Assembly (NCBI GenBank): GCA_024236075.1
Contig: JACKLE010000003.1
Coordinates: forward strand, 179,343 to 243,342
From: Alphaproteobacteria bacterium
GTDB taxonomy: Bacteria; Pseudomonadota; Alphaproteobacteria; JACAEB01
DNA length: 64,000 bases
Reading direction: 5' to 3'
Part shown: piece by piece, positions 47,465-55,838 of the stretch
How the letters are laid out: the number at the start of each line of letters is the position of its first letter
How positions within the stretch are numbered: position 1 is the first letter of the stretch
Notes under the pieces: generated by a model
What the model was told of the DNA's origin: nothing
Seen by the model: only the letters and a program-made list of their open reading frames with translations
Database searches by the model: none
Position numbers and translations under genes: made by a program

Positions 47465-47629
47465 TCATCGACGCGCCGTTAATGCGCCATGTGCGCTGAC
47501 CAGAAATGGCACGACGTAAGTAAGCGCGGCCTTCCACAAGATGAGCCGCCCGCCGGAGAAAAGCGCATCTCCCTGATTGATGAGATTGAGCGCCGTGCCG
47601 ACGAAGACGGCGACGATCAGTGCGCGCAT
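47465..47629 (-). CDS. nrtS: Small NrtS-like membrane protein
   Basis: From ATG 47629 the product has 54 residues in two hydrophobic helices. The pattern LIVAVFVGTALNLINQGDAL, then a short loop, then KAALTYVVPFLVSAHGAL, matches the NrtS family of small proteins annotated as nitrate/nitrite transporters. It sits between the bufferin peptide gene and bufB, which is not a usual position; it may be a passenger. The frame continues upstream, so the start is a choice. Confidence 0.65.
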   Translation of the reverse strand: MRALIVAVFVGTALNLINQGDALFSGGRLILWKAALTYVVPFLVSAHGALTARR

Positions 47630-47854
47630 GCAGATTCTTCGAGCGGTCTGTGACAAATCCCATCCCCAGCTGTGCGTGCAGGACTGGCGCGCGAGCCGAG
47701 AAAGTGAGCAACGGACCACAAAAAGGCAATCCGCAGGACGCAGTCGCGGATACCTTTTGGCTGGCGGCAGTCGCGCCTGCTCTATTCTTCGTCCTCATCG
47801 GCATGTCCGCCCCTGTTGGGTTGGTGGGGCGCCCGGGGCGTCGAGCAATAAGGA

Positions 47855-47891
47855 CCGACCCCGGCTCTGGGGGAGAGAATGCCGGGGTCGG
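47855..47891 (-). terminator. Stem-loop after bufA, possible partial terminator
   Basis: A perfect 11-bp stem (CCGACCCCGGC / GCCGGGGTCGG) with a 15-base loop lies 26 bases after the bufA stop, before the nrtS-bufB genes. A weak TCCTTATT follows on the reverse strand. It could give more bufA than bufBC mRNA, or protect the 3' end. The rest of 47630-47916 holds no gene. Confidence 0.55.
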
Positions 47892-47916
47892 TGGCGTCCG
47901 ACGGAGGGCTATCCGC

Positions 47917-48210
47917 CTACGCCAAATCGCGGTCGAGCGGCTCGAGGCTTCCTTCGCGACCGCCTTCGAGTTCGATCGATTCGCAGGTGCCGGCCGGCAC
48001 ATAGGTCCAAGCATTGCCTTGATAGTCGACCGTTGATGTGCCTTCACACGACGTGCCAGGACCCGCGGCGCAGTCATTCTCGCCGGCGAGCGAAACGCCG
48101 TAGCATTTGTCCATTTTGTCTTTGGCGACGGCAGGGCTCGCCGTCAGCGCCGCCGCGGCGGCAAGGGCGAGGACGGTAGTAAGGGCGGCGCCCGTCTTGG
48201 CGTTCAGCAT
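47917..48210 (-). CDS. bufA: Bufferin-type copper-binding peptide precursor (DUF2282)
   Basis: The 97-residue precursor starts with a signal peptide (TTVLALAAAAALTASPAVAK, cleavage after about residue 29). The core carries four cysteines in the DUF2282 pattern: KCYGVSLAGENDC, SCEGTS and VPAGTCESIEL. In bufferins the inner cysteines are modified by BufB and the peptide buffers copper in the periplasm. The ATG at 48210 has AAAGGA upstream. A sigF-type promoter lies 60 bases before it. Confidence 0.88.
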   Translation of the reverse strand: MLNAKTGAALTTVLALAAAAALTASPAVAKDKMDKCYGVSLAGENDCAAGPGTSCEGTSTVDYQGNAWTYVPAGTCESIELEGGREGSLEPLDRDLA

Positions 48211-48269
48211 TTGAGATCCTTTCAAACAGGAAGTTGCTCCGAAGAAGTGCGCAATCGCGCATTCAATAG

Positions 48270-48296
48270 TTCGCCTCGGCGCCAGCAAACGTTACA
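48270..48296 (-). promoter_or_regulatory. SigF-type promoter of bufA
   Basis: On the reverse strand GTAACG (48290-48295) and CGAA (48270-48273) are separated by exactly 16 bases. This is the pattern described for sigF promoters of Caulobacter (GTAAC with CGAA). The same -35 with TTT following recurs before sigF at 49529-49534. Confidence 0.8.
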
Positions 48297-48310
48297 ATTG
48301 ACCGCGGAAT

Positions 48311-48952
48311 TCACCACCGCAGAAGGCGCGGTCCGATTAACATTCCCGTGAGGCCGACCAGCGCAATCGCCGCAGTGTACCAGACCGCGATGAAGCACGC
48401 CGCGGATTCGGTGCAGTGAAACGAATAGATCGCCGCCGCTAGAGCCCCCGCCGCAAGACCGATCACGCCGCCCGCCGCGCGCCGATCCGATGGCGCAAAC
48501 GCACGCGCCGCCCAGAAAAGCGCAGCCAAAATCGGGAGCGAAAGCAGTCCTATGCGGGTCAGGCAAGCGGGAACGCTCTGCCCAAGGAGCAAGGAGGGCC
48601 AGGACGCGACAGGCGATGACACGAGTTCAAGCGCCGCAAACAGGACGGCGGCGCCTAAAGGAATCGTCAAAAAGCCAAGGCGCGATGCGCCTCGGCCATC
48701 GGGGCGCAAGAAGGCGAACGCCGCTGCTGCCGCGACAGCCGCTACAGCGACTGTATAAATGGACTTGAAAATAAATGGCGCGCTCATTGACGCCTGCGGC
48801 AAGTCAGGCCGGAGCCCCAGCCAAGCTTGGAACAGAAACGCGCACGCAATCAATCCCGCCGCTCCCGCGCCGAGCACGCGCAACGGCAGCACATATCGGC
48901 CGACCGGCGTTACAGTCTGGGACAACTCTGCAATCAGGTCATCCGTTTTCAT
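48311..48952 (-). CDS. nrsF: NrsF family anti-sigma factor (DUF1109)
   Basis: The 213-residue membrane protein has six hydrophobic helices after a short cytoplasmic N-terminus (MKTDDLIAELSQTVTPVGRYV) that would hold the sigma factor. Conserved cysteines appear in LLLGQSVPACLTRIGLLSLP and IYSFHCTESAACFIAVWYT; these sense metals in Caulobacter NrsF. It is translationally coupled to sigF by an ATGA overlap, as expected of this pair. Confidence 0.88.
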   Translation of the reverse strand: MKTDDLIAELSQTVTPVGRYVLPLRVLGAGAAGLIACAFLFQAWLGLRPDLPQASMSAPFIFKSIYTVAVAAVAAAAAFAFLRPDGRGASRLGFLTIPLGAAVLFAALELVSSPVASWPSLLLGQSVPACLTRIGLLSLPILAALFWAARAFAPSDRRAAGGVIGLAAGALAAAIYSFHCTESAACFIAVWYTAAIALVGLTGMLIGPRLLRW

Positions 48953-49488
48953 GCGCGGCCCCCGGAAAACCGCGCCCGAAGGGATTTTATTCCGCGATGG
49001 GCCGACACTTTGACATCACTCTCCGACCAGCCAAACCGCGCTCCGGCTTCCGCGGCTGTTTCGCCCTCGATCTGCATGGAACGAATGGCTTGAGCCTGTT
49101 TGTCAGGGAGCGTCGCGAGGACTGACTCAATGTCCAGCCTCGCTGATGCCTCGTCGCCGGGGTTCTCCCATGCGCATTCTTCGGTAAGTTCGACCGAGGC
49201 GCCGGCGCGCTTTCGGCGGCGCACGAAATCGACGAATTTGTATTTCGCGATGGCGAAGACCCACGGCGATAAAGGCCGCGACAGGTCATAGCTCGATCGG
49301 CGCGTATGAATGGCGATCAGGGACTCTTGCACAAGGTCTTCCACATCTTCTTCGTGGCCGCGTATGCGGCGGCGAAAATAAGACCGCAAAATCGGCGCAA
49401 GCAGTCGCAACATCGCCTCATGCGCGCGGGCATCGCCGCGCAAGCTGCGCCGCATCAGCGGCACGAGGTGCTCGTCACCAACTGTCAA
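48949..49488 (-). CDS. sigF: ECF RNA polymerase sigma factor SigF
   Basis: The 179-residue sigma factor has region 2 at about residues 20-90 (DVEDLVQESLIAIHTRRSSY, PWVFAIAKYKFVDFVRRRKR) and region 4 at about 115-175 (LPDKQAQAIRSMQIEGETAAEAGARFGWSES). Linked to nrsF and the bufferin operon, it should direct RNA polymerase to GTAACG-N16-CGAA promoters, including its own at 49509-49534. Confidence 0.92.
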   Translation of the reverse strand: MTVGDEHLVPLMRRSLRGDARAHEAMLRLLAPILRSYFRRRIRGHEEDVEDLVQESLIAIHTRRSSYDLSRPLSPWVFAIAKYKFVDFVRRRKRAGASVELTEECAWENPGDEASARLDIESVLATLPDKQAQAIRSMQIEGETAAEAGARFGWSESDVKVSAHRGIKSLRARFSGGRA

Positions 49489-49508
49489 CTTGCGATCTCA
49501 TGGATATA

Positions 49509-49534
49509 TTCGAAAGCCCCCGTGAAAACGTTAC
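49509..49534 (-). promoter_or_regulatory. SigF-type promoter of sigF-nrsF (autoregulatory)
   Basis: On the reverse strand GTAACG (49529-49534) and CGAA (49509-49512) are 16 bases apart. The -35 extends to TGTAACGTTT, identical to that of bufA. The -10 lies 21 bases before the sigF ATG. The remaining gap up to 49763 holds no gene. Confidence 0.8.
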
Positions 49535-49763
49535 ATCTGCTGACCGACGGTCGACGTCTGACGTGACGGTATTTGCTTAACCTATTTTAGTCCGACGACA
49601 GGCGCCGGTAACAATCCGATACCGTCGATCACGAGCGCGAGAGGAGAGGCGAAATGTTCACTTAGAAAGTGGCGATCGCGACCGCAGGTTCGCGCGCAAT
49701 TGATGGATTTCCGCTTGGTTCAAAGGGACGAGCGTCCTCGAGAAAGAGCGGCGACGGAATTTC

Positions 49764-49821
49764 GTGACGGGTTAGGAGGCCGAAGAGAGAGTCTCGCGGC
49801 CGCCCGTCGCGGAGAATTCCC
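49764..49821 (+). promoter_or_regulatory. Shared 58-nt leader, copy 1 (before DUF932 gene)
   Basis: It runs from GTGACG to the base before the ATG and ends CCCGTCGCGGAGAA-TTCCC. A hairpin forms in the middle: GGCC outside, GAGA-GAG-TCTC inside. The same-length copy at 51091-51148 precedes the ParB gene. GGAG near the end probably serves as ribosome site. Confidence 0.75.
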
Positions 49822-51015
49822 ATGTCCCTTCAGGTTCTGGATGCTCGTTCCCATGTGGCGGGCGGTTACAAGGTCGATGTCTCGCGCGGCTCGCGGGTCG
49901 GGCGCGTCTCGTCCGAATGGTTCTCGCGTCCTGATGACGAGCGGTTCCTGTCGCTCACCGATCTTCATGCGTCGGTGAAGGGCCGCGCGGCGAGAAGCCG
50001 TACGCGCACGGTTGAGAGCGCGGCAATCCGCGTCGAGGCCTCGCGCGACGATTCCGAGCGGCTCGAACTTCTGTTGCCGGAGAGCGATGCGCCCGTCGCG
50101 CCGACGCACTGGTCCTTCGGCCAGCTGAGTTCGCTCGTCGGCGCGCCGGCGTCCTATCTTCGCCAGCTCCCGGCGCCGCTCGCCGCGATCAATCTGCAAT
50201 ATGGCTTGACGATACATCGCGCCGAGCAGGTGAAGACGCTGGAGACGGAAGACGGCCGCATGGAGCTTCGCGCCGTCACCGGCCCGGACTATGGCCGCAT
50301 CCATGACCATGAGCTGGTCTCGGCGGTCATGAAGATCGCCGGCAACGGCGTCGGCGACACGCGCTGGAAAATCCCCGGCGTCCTCGATTGGTCGACCGGC
50401 GTCTACAACCCGAAGGCCGAGGTCAGCCGGGAGTCGACGACGCTCTATGCTTCCGACCGCGACGTCTTCCTGTTCCTAGTCGATGATTTGAACCCCATTG
50501 AGGCGGGGAGGCTTCCCGACGGCTCACCCGATCTCTTCTTCCGCGGCTTTTAGTGCTGGAACTCGGAAGTCGGCGCGAGGACGCTGGGGCTCGCCTCCTT
50601 CTATCTCCGCGCCGTCTGCCAGAACCGCAATCTCTGGGGCGTCGAGGACTTTCAGGAGATCGTCATCCGGCACAGCAAATACGCCGCCGACCGCTTCGCC
50701 CGCGAAGCTGCGCCCGCGCTGACCCGCTTCGCTGAGTCATCGCCCATGCCCTTCATCAACGGCATCAAGTCGGCGCGCGAGAAGATCGTCGCCCGCAACG
50801 ACGAGGACCGCAGCGACTTCCTGCGCAAGCGCGGCTTCGCGAAGGCCGAGACGGCGACCATCATCGAGACCGTCCTCGCCGAAGAAGGCCGACCGCCCGC
50901 CAGCGTTTTCGACTTCGTCCAGGGCATCACCGCCGTCGCCCGCAGCAAGGCGCATCAGGACGCGAGGCTTGAGATGGAGGGGCGGGCGCGGACGCTGCTC
51001 GCGCTCGCGCCGTAA
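49822..51015 (+). pseudogene. DUF932 domain protein interrupted by one in-frame amber codon
   Basis: The frame runs from ATG 49822 to 51015 with a single TAG at 50551-50553. Before the stop (243 residues) it has DUF932 landmarks WSFGQLSSLVGAPASYLRQLP and DYGRIHDHELV, ending LFFRGF. After the stop the match continues in the same frame with WNSEVGARTLGLASFYLRAVC and NLWGVEDFQEIVIRHSKYA to DFVQGITAVARSKAHQDA. The family has Tyr after FRGF, so one base change (TAC or TAT to TAG) explains the break. DUF932 genes are common on alphaproteobacterial plasmids and ICEs; the function is unknown. A full-length product would have 397 residues. Confidence 0.85.
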
Positions 51016-51053
51016 GCGAGCGCTCGCCTTTCGCGTCAAAGGTCCGTACCCAC

Positions 51054-51088
51054 CCGCCCGCTCTCGCGTGAGAGTCGGGCGGATTTTT
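51054..51088 (+). terminator. Rho-independent terminator of the DUF932 gene
   Basis: CCGCCCG-CTCTC (51054-51065) pairs with GAGAG-CGGGCGG (51070-51082, one bulged T) and is followed by ATTTTT. It separates the DUF932 and ParB transcripts. Confidence 0.8.
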
Positions 51089-51090
51089 CC

Positions 51091-51148
51091 GTGACGAGCT
51101 CGGAGGCTGAAAGAGAGTCTTTCGGCCGGCCCGTCGCGGAGAAAACCC
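51091..51148 (+). promoter_or_regulatory. Shared 58-nt leader, copy 2 (before ParB gene)
   Basis: It runs from GTGACG to the base before the ATG and ends CCCGTCGCGGAGAA-AACCC. The central hairpin is GGC-T-GAAAGA-GAG-TCTTTC-G-GCC. The loop GAG and the CCCGTCGCGGAGAA block match copy 1, while the stem differs on both sides. It starts two bases after the preceding terminator's T-run ends in CC. Confidence 0.75.
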
Positions 51149-53197
51149 ATGGTCAAACCGAAACTGAAGACGAAACCCGCCGCGACCCTTTGCTTAAGCG
51201 CTTCGCGCGACATCCCCCTCAACAAGCTCATTCTCTCCCAGTCGAATGTCCGCCAGGTGAAGGCGGGCGTCTCGATCGAGGAACTCGCCGAGGACATCGC
51301 GCGGCGAACGCTCCTTCAGAGTCTCACCGTCCGCGCCGTCCTCGACGAAACGGGCGCCGAGACGGGGATGTACGAAGTCCCGGCCGGCGGCCGGCGCTTC
51401 CGTGCGCTGCAAATGCTGGTAGACCAGAAGCGCCTCGCGCCCGACGCGCCGATACCTTGCGTCATCCGCACCGAGGGCCTCGCCGAGGAAGACAGCCTCG
51501 CCGAGAACATCCAGCGCGCACCCTTGCATCCGCTCGACCAGTTCCGCGCGTTTCAGACTTTGCGTGAGAAAGGCAAAAGCGAGGCGGAAATCGCCGCCGC
51601 CTTCTTCGTGACGCCGATGGTCGTCAAACAGCGGTTGAAGCTTGCCGCCATCGCACCAGCGCTGCTCGATCTCTATGCGGACGATGCGATGACGTTGGAG
51701 CAGCTGATGACGTTCACGGTGAACGGCGACCATCTGCGCCAATGCCAAGTCTGGGAGGCGCTGAAGAACGGCTATAATCGCGAGCCCTATCACATCCGTC
51801 GCCTGCTGACCGAAGGTGCCGTCCGTGCCGGCGACAAGCGGGCGCGTTTCGTCGGCGTCGAAGCTTACGAGGAGGCTGGCGGCGTGATACTTCGCGATCT
51901 CTTCTCTGATGCTGATGACGGGTGGCTGCAGGATGCAGGGCTCCTGGGTCGCCTCGTCGCCGAGAAACTTGAATCCTGCGCCGCCGAAATCCGCGGCGAG
52001 GGCTGGAAATGGGTCGAGGTCGCCGTCGACTTTCCCTATGGACACACTTTCGGCCTGCGTCGCCACACAGGCGAGCAATCTGCTCTGACGGAAGCCGAGC
52101 AGTCGACCTATGACTCACTCAAAGCTGAGTACGACGCGCTGCAAGAAGGGCACGAAGGAACCGAAGAGCTGTCCGACGAAGTCGACCGCCGGCTCGGCGA
52201 ACTAGAAGCCGGGATCGAAGCGTTCGAGCAGCGTCCCTGGCGTTTTCCTGCTGAGGAAGTCGATCGCGCGGGCGCCTTCGTCAGTCTCGACCCGTCGGGC
52301 GCGTTGCGCATCGAACGCGGCTTCGTGAAGCCCGAAGATGAATCGCCAGCTGAAGAAGAAGTCGCTTCAGAAGAGGGCGCCGCCGCCCACGCCGATGACG
52401 ACGGTTCGCATGACGCCGCATCGACATGCGTGGACGACGAGTCAGACGATGCAACTGATGAACCCGACCGGCCCATTCCGGACCGGCTGCTCATCGAACT
52501 GACAGAGTGGCGGACGCTCGCCTTGCGCGACGCGGTGGCGAAACGTCCCGACATCGCCTTCGTCGCTGCGTTGCACGCGCTTTGTCTCAATCTCTTCTAT
52601 CAGCGCGGGCAGCACAGTTGCATCGACATCGCTGCGCGCCAGAGCGTCCTCAGAAGCGGCGCCGCCGGGCTTTCCGATTGCGCAGCGGCGGCGTCGATTG
52701 ACGCGCGTCATCAGGACTTCGCGGGCGCTTTGCCAGCGGACCCGTCCACTCTCTGGCAGCATCTCACGGCGATGGAGGATGGCGATCGTATTGCGCTGTT
52801 CGCGCATTGCGTCGCGCTCAGCGTGGATGCCGTCTTCCGGCCCTACGATCGCCGCTCGGGTTCGGTCACCCACGCAGATCAACTCGCAAGCGCCATAGGT
52901 CTCGACTTGCACGCTGCAGGTTGGCGACCATCTGCGGACGCCTATTTCGGGCGGATCACCAAGGCGCAAATTCTGGAGGCGGTTTGCGAAGCGAAAGGCG
53001 AAGAGGCCGCCGACCGTATCGCCAGCCTCAAGAAGCCGGAGATGGCGAAAGCCGCCGAGGACCTCCTTGAATATTGCGACTGGCTGCCGAAGGTGTTGCG
53101 AACTTCGGAACCTTCTGTGTCTGAATCCCTTGCCGCCGAGGACGCTTCGCCAGCAGGGAGCGATCTCCCGGCATGTCCCGCCATCGCGGCGGAATAG
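51149..53197 (+). CDS. ParB/RepB/Spo0J family (ParB N-terminal domain) protein, plasmid/ICE type
   Basis: The 682-residue protein has a ParB N-domain at about residues 20-115: IPLNKLILSQSNVRQ, then VPAGGRRFRALQML, then SLAENIQRAPLHPLDQFRAF, the ParB box region. A KorB-like helix-turn-helix follows (SEAEIAAAFFVTPMVVKQRLKLAAI, about 145-170). A long C-terminal region includes a very acidic stretch near 400-435. It is much larger than chromosomal ParB (about 300 residues) and has no adjacent parA, so a role in gene control or plasmid maintenance other than segregation is possible. The leader is shared with the DUF932 gene. Confidence 0.85.
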   Translation: MVKPKLKTKPAATLCLSASRDIPLNKLILSQSNVRQVKAGVSIEELAEDIARRTLLQSLTVRAVLDETGAETGMYEVPAGGRRFRALQMLVDQKRLAPDAPIPCVIRTEGLAEEDSLAENIQRAPLHPLDQFRAFQTLREKGKSEAEIAAAFFVTPMVVKQRLKLAAIAPALLDLYADDAMTLEQLMTFTVNGDHLRQCQVWEALKNGYNREPYHIRRLLTEGAVRAGDKRARFVGVEAYEEAGGVILRDLFSDADDGWLQDAGLLGRLVAEKLESCAAEIRGEGWKWVEVAVDFPYGHTFGLRRHTGEQSALTEAEQSTYDSLKAEYDALQEGHEGTEELSDEVDRRLGELEAGIEAFEQRPWRFPAEEVDRAGAFVSLDPSGALRIERGFVKPEDESPAEEEVASEEGAAAHADDDGSHDAASTCVDDESDDATDEPDRPIPDRLLIELTEWRTLALRDAVAKRPDIAFVAALHALCLNLFYQRGQHSCIDIAARQSVLRSGAAGLSDCAAAASIDARHQDFAGALPADPSTLWQHLTAMEDGDRIALFAHCVALSVDAVFRPYDRRSGSVTHADQLASAIGLDLHAAGWRPSADAYFGRITKAQILEAVCEAKGEEAADRIASLKKPEMAKAAEDLLEYCDWLPKVLRTSEPSVSESLAAEDASPAGSDLPACPAIAAE

Positions 53198-53218
53198 CCG
53201 CCTGCCGATCATCATCAT

Positions 53219-53249
53219 AGAAGCGCGCCCGTAAGGGCGCGCTTCTTTC
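53219..53249 (+). terminator. Rho-independent terminator of the ParB gene
   Basis: A perfect 12-bp stem AGAAGCGCGCCC / GGGCGCGCTTCT (53219-53230 and 53235-53246) with GTAA loop is followed by TTC. It ends 16 bases before the next start codon, so the Toprim gene may also depend on read-through. Confidence 0.8.
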
Positions 53250-53265
53250 ATTGGGAGAACGCGCC

Positions 53266-54285
53266 ATGCATGAGCGAACCGTGGAGATCGTGCGCAGCCT
53301 CGCCGAGCGCGCGGAAGACGTCTGCCGCCTCTATCTGTCGAACGGCCGGAAGATCGGCGGCTACTGGATCGTCGGCGACCGTCGCAACGCGAAGGGACGC
53401 AGCCTCTATTTGCGTCTCCAGGGTCCAATCAGCGGCAAAGGCGCGCGCGGCAAATGGACGGACGGCGCGACCGGCGAGCATGGCGATCTGCTCGACATCA
53501 TCGCGAGCGCTATCGGTGCTGACCGGCACGTCGACGCGCTCGTCGAAGCCGAGCGGTTTCTGTGCGTGTGTCGCCCGCTTCCTAAATCGAACAATCAACA
53601 GCGCGCCTCGGCGGCTGCCCGGCTGTTTGCAGCTGCTGAGCCGATCTCCGGCACGCCCGCCGAAACCTACCTCCGCTCGCGCGGAATCGATTGCCCCGTC
53701 ATTGCTGAAGTCCTGCGTTATCATCCGAAGTGCTACTACCGATGCGCTGAGACGTATCGACGGCTGGCGGCGCCAGCCATGCTCGCCGCAGTCACCGACA
53801 ATACCGGTCGCATTACTGGCCTAATGCGCACGTATCTTAGCGCCGACGGATCGCAAAAGGCGCAGATCGACTCACCGCGCCGAGCCATGGGCGCGCTCGC
53901 GGGCAATGGCGTGCGCTTAGGTCCGAATGATGATGTCATGGCCGTAGGCGAGGGCGTTGAGACCATGCTGTCCTTGCGCACTGCGATGCCAACCCTGTCG
54001 ATGATCGCCGCTCTATCGGCCGCGCATCTCGCGGCGCTTATCCCGCCGGCGCAATTACGACGGTTCTACATTGCTGCCGACGACGACGCCGCCGGACGAA
54101 ACGCGGCCGCTCGCCTTGCCGAAAGGCTGAAGGCCCTCGCCATCGAGACCAGTCAGCTGACACCGCGACGCAAGGACTTCAACGACGATCTCATCGCTGA
54201 CGGCGCCGACATGCTGGCGGCGCATCTCGCCGACCAGGTCACCGCCGACGATCGACAGCGCTTCCTCAGCGCACGCGGCCGATAA
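53266..54285 (+). CDS. Toprim domain protein (plasmid primase/DUF7146-like)
   Basis: The 339-residue protein has an N-terminal part (GKWTDGATGEHGDLLDIIASA near residue 65) as in phage/plasmid primase-helicase proteins. Its C-terminal Toprim fold carries the catalytic Glu in AVGEGVETMLSLRTAMP near 230 and the Asp pair in FYIAADDDAAGRNAA near 270. No zinc finger or helicase part is present. GGGAGAA at 53253-53259 supports ATG 53266. It follows ParB on the same strand. Confidence 0.82.
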   Translation: MHERTVEIVRSLAERAEDVCRLYLSNGRKIGGYWIVGDRRNAKGRSLYLRLQGPISGKGARGKWTDGATGEHGDLLDIIASAIGADRHVDALVEAERFLCVCRPLPKSNNQQRASAAARLFAAAEPISGTPAETYLRSRGIDCPVIAEVLRYHPKCYYRCAETYRRLAAPAMLAAVTDNTGRITGLMRTYLSADGSQKAQIDSPRRAMGALAGNGVRLGPNDDVMAVGEGVETMLSLRTAMPTLSMIAALSAAHLAALIPPAQLRRFYIAADDDAAGRNAAARLAERLKALAIETSQLTPRRKDFNDDLIADGADMLAAHLADQVTADDRQRFLSARGR

Positions 54286-54535
54286 CGAGCAACGACGGTC
54301 GTCACGCCATCGTCAAAGATGGCCTCAGCTGTCCGTTGCGCGCGAGCGCGGGGCTCCAGTTTCGCGCGAGAGGGCCGGATGCGCCGCGCGTCCCGCAACG
54401 CCGGCTCGAGGATTTCTTCCCCTGGCGGAAGTGTTCTCAGTCGCGCTGCGCGCGGGCGACTGTGACGAGCCGCCATTCCTCGCGAGACAAGAAATCCCCG
54501 CCCCGGCGTCCTCCGCTGCGCTCCGGCCCAACCCA

Positions 54536-54559
54536 CCCCATCGCGCTTGCGCGATGGGG
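54536..54559. repeat. Perfect 11-bp hairpin in the gap before the DUF2493 gene
   Basis: CCCCATCGCGC-TT-GCGCGATGGGG lies 98 bases before the DUF2493 start. The 371-base gap 54286-54656 is open in some frames, but none resembles a protein. The hairpin may be a terminator for the Toprim gene or a replication-related structure. Confidence 0.7.
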
Positions 54560-54656
54560 ACCCCGGGGATGGGTGCGGGCCGCGCGCCGGATCCGGCTGG
54601 TGGCCGCTTCACAAGAGCCCCGCGCGCTCCCGCGCGGGGACAATGAGGAGGCCATC

Positions 54657-55580
54657 ATGACTGACGAACTCACCCGCGACGACATCGAGCCCGCCGAATC
54701 GGCGACCGCGCAAGTGCTCCACGAATTGCAGCTCTATGGCTGGCGGCCGGGAAGCGACGAGCCTGATCCGCGCCCCTTGCCGGAAGCAGGTCCTTTGCAA
54801 GGCGCCGTCGCCGACATGGTCAACGCGCTGGTCGCGACGCTTGCCGACACGCGCCTTGAAGGCGACCTCTCGCCGCTGCTCTGGTCGCTGACCAACGTGT
54901 TTCACTTGAGCCTCCAACGCACGGAACGCGCCCTCGATCGCAATGAAAACGAGCAGAGACGCAGTCAGCGCGACCAGGACGGCTCCGAAATCCGCTCCGT
55001 CGAACTGGAGCGTCTGCTCGCAGAAGGCCTATCGCTCATCGAACGGCGCAATGCGCACGAACTGATGCGCGACGCCGCGGTCACACTCTTCGAACGCCAT
55101 CTCGGCGAACCCTGGCGGCCGCGCAACGGATCGCGCACGAGCCATCGCGCCTTGACCGCCGCAATCATCGACAGCCGCGACTTTATCGCCGCCAAACGCC
55201 GCGCCGAGATCGAGCCGCTGACGCCCGCCGGGACAAAGATCGCCTTCGCCGGCGGCGTCGACTGCAACGACCACACCCGAATCTGGGCGGCGCTCGACCG
55301 TGTGCACGCCAAGCACGCCGACATGGTCCTCCTCCATGGCGGAACGCCGCGCGGCGCCGAGAAGATCGCGAGCGCCTGGGCTGACAATCGCAAGGTCGCG
55401 CAGATCGTCTTCAAACCGGACTGGACGCGTTGGGCGAAGGCCGCTCCATTCAAACGCAACGACGCACTTCTCGAAGCGGTACCGATCGGCCTCGTGGTCT
55501 TCCCCGGCTCGGGCGTCACCAACAATCTCGCCGACAAGGCCAAGCGCCTCGGGATCCCGCTCATGGATCACCGGCGGTGA
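54657..55580 (+). CDS. DUF2493 domain protein (YspA/YpsA-like SLOG fold)
   Basis: The 307-residue protein has an N-terminal helical region and a C-terminal DUF2493 Rossmann-like domain at about residues 190-305. That domain shows KIAFAGGVDCNDHTRIWAALD, VLLHGGTPRGAEKIASAWA, VAQIVFKPDWTRWAKAAPFKRN and VVFPGSGVTNNLADKAKRLG, the nucleotide-binding SLOG pattern. GAGGAG at 54645-54650 supports ATG 54657. The DUF932-ParB-Toprim-DUF2493 set recurs on alphaproteobacterial mobile elements; the ligand is unknown. Confidence 0.83.
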   Translation: MTDELTRDDIEPAESATAQVLHELQLYGWRPGSDEPDPRPLPEAGPLQGAVADMVNALVATLADTRLEGDLSPLLWSLTNVFHLSLQRTERALDRNENEQRRSQRDQDGSEIRSVELERLLAEGLSLIERRNAHELMRDAAVTLFERHLGEPWRPRNGSRTSHRALTAAIIDSRDFIAAKRRAEIEPLTPAGTKIAFAGGVDCNDHTRIWAALDRVHAKHADMVLLHGGTPRGAEKIASAWADNRKVAQIVFKPDWTRWAKAAPFKRNDALLEAVPIGLVVFPGSGVTNNLADKAKRLGIPLMDHRR

Positions 55581-55838
55581 TCGATGATACCGCGCTCAGC
55601 GAAGCGCGATCCAGATCGAAATCGACCCAGTCGCGGTCCGGATCGCCTGTGCTTCTCGAACGGCGCGCGACCATGGCGACGACTTTCAAGACGGCTGCGG
55701 GCGCCTATACCCATTTTCCACCGCCGCCATGGCATGCAGCCATAATGATCGACCCATATTTTGGCTGAGTTCGCCAAGCGATTCCAGCGGCGCTTTTGAG
55801 CGACCGTGCTAATATTGATGTGCTCCGTGGAGAACTCG

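Noticed and set aside
47409..48077. A 222-residue reverse frame covering the nrtS region
   Set aside because: It is rich in Arg and Pro, overlaps bufA out of frame and matches no family, whereas the NrtS-like frame in another phase does.
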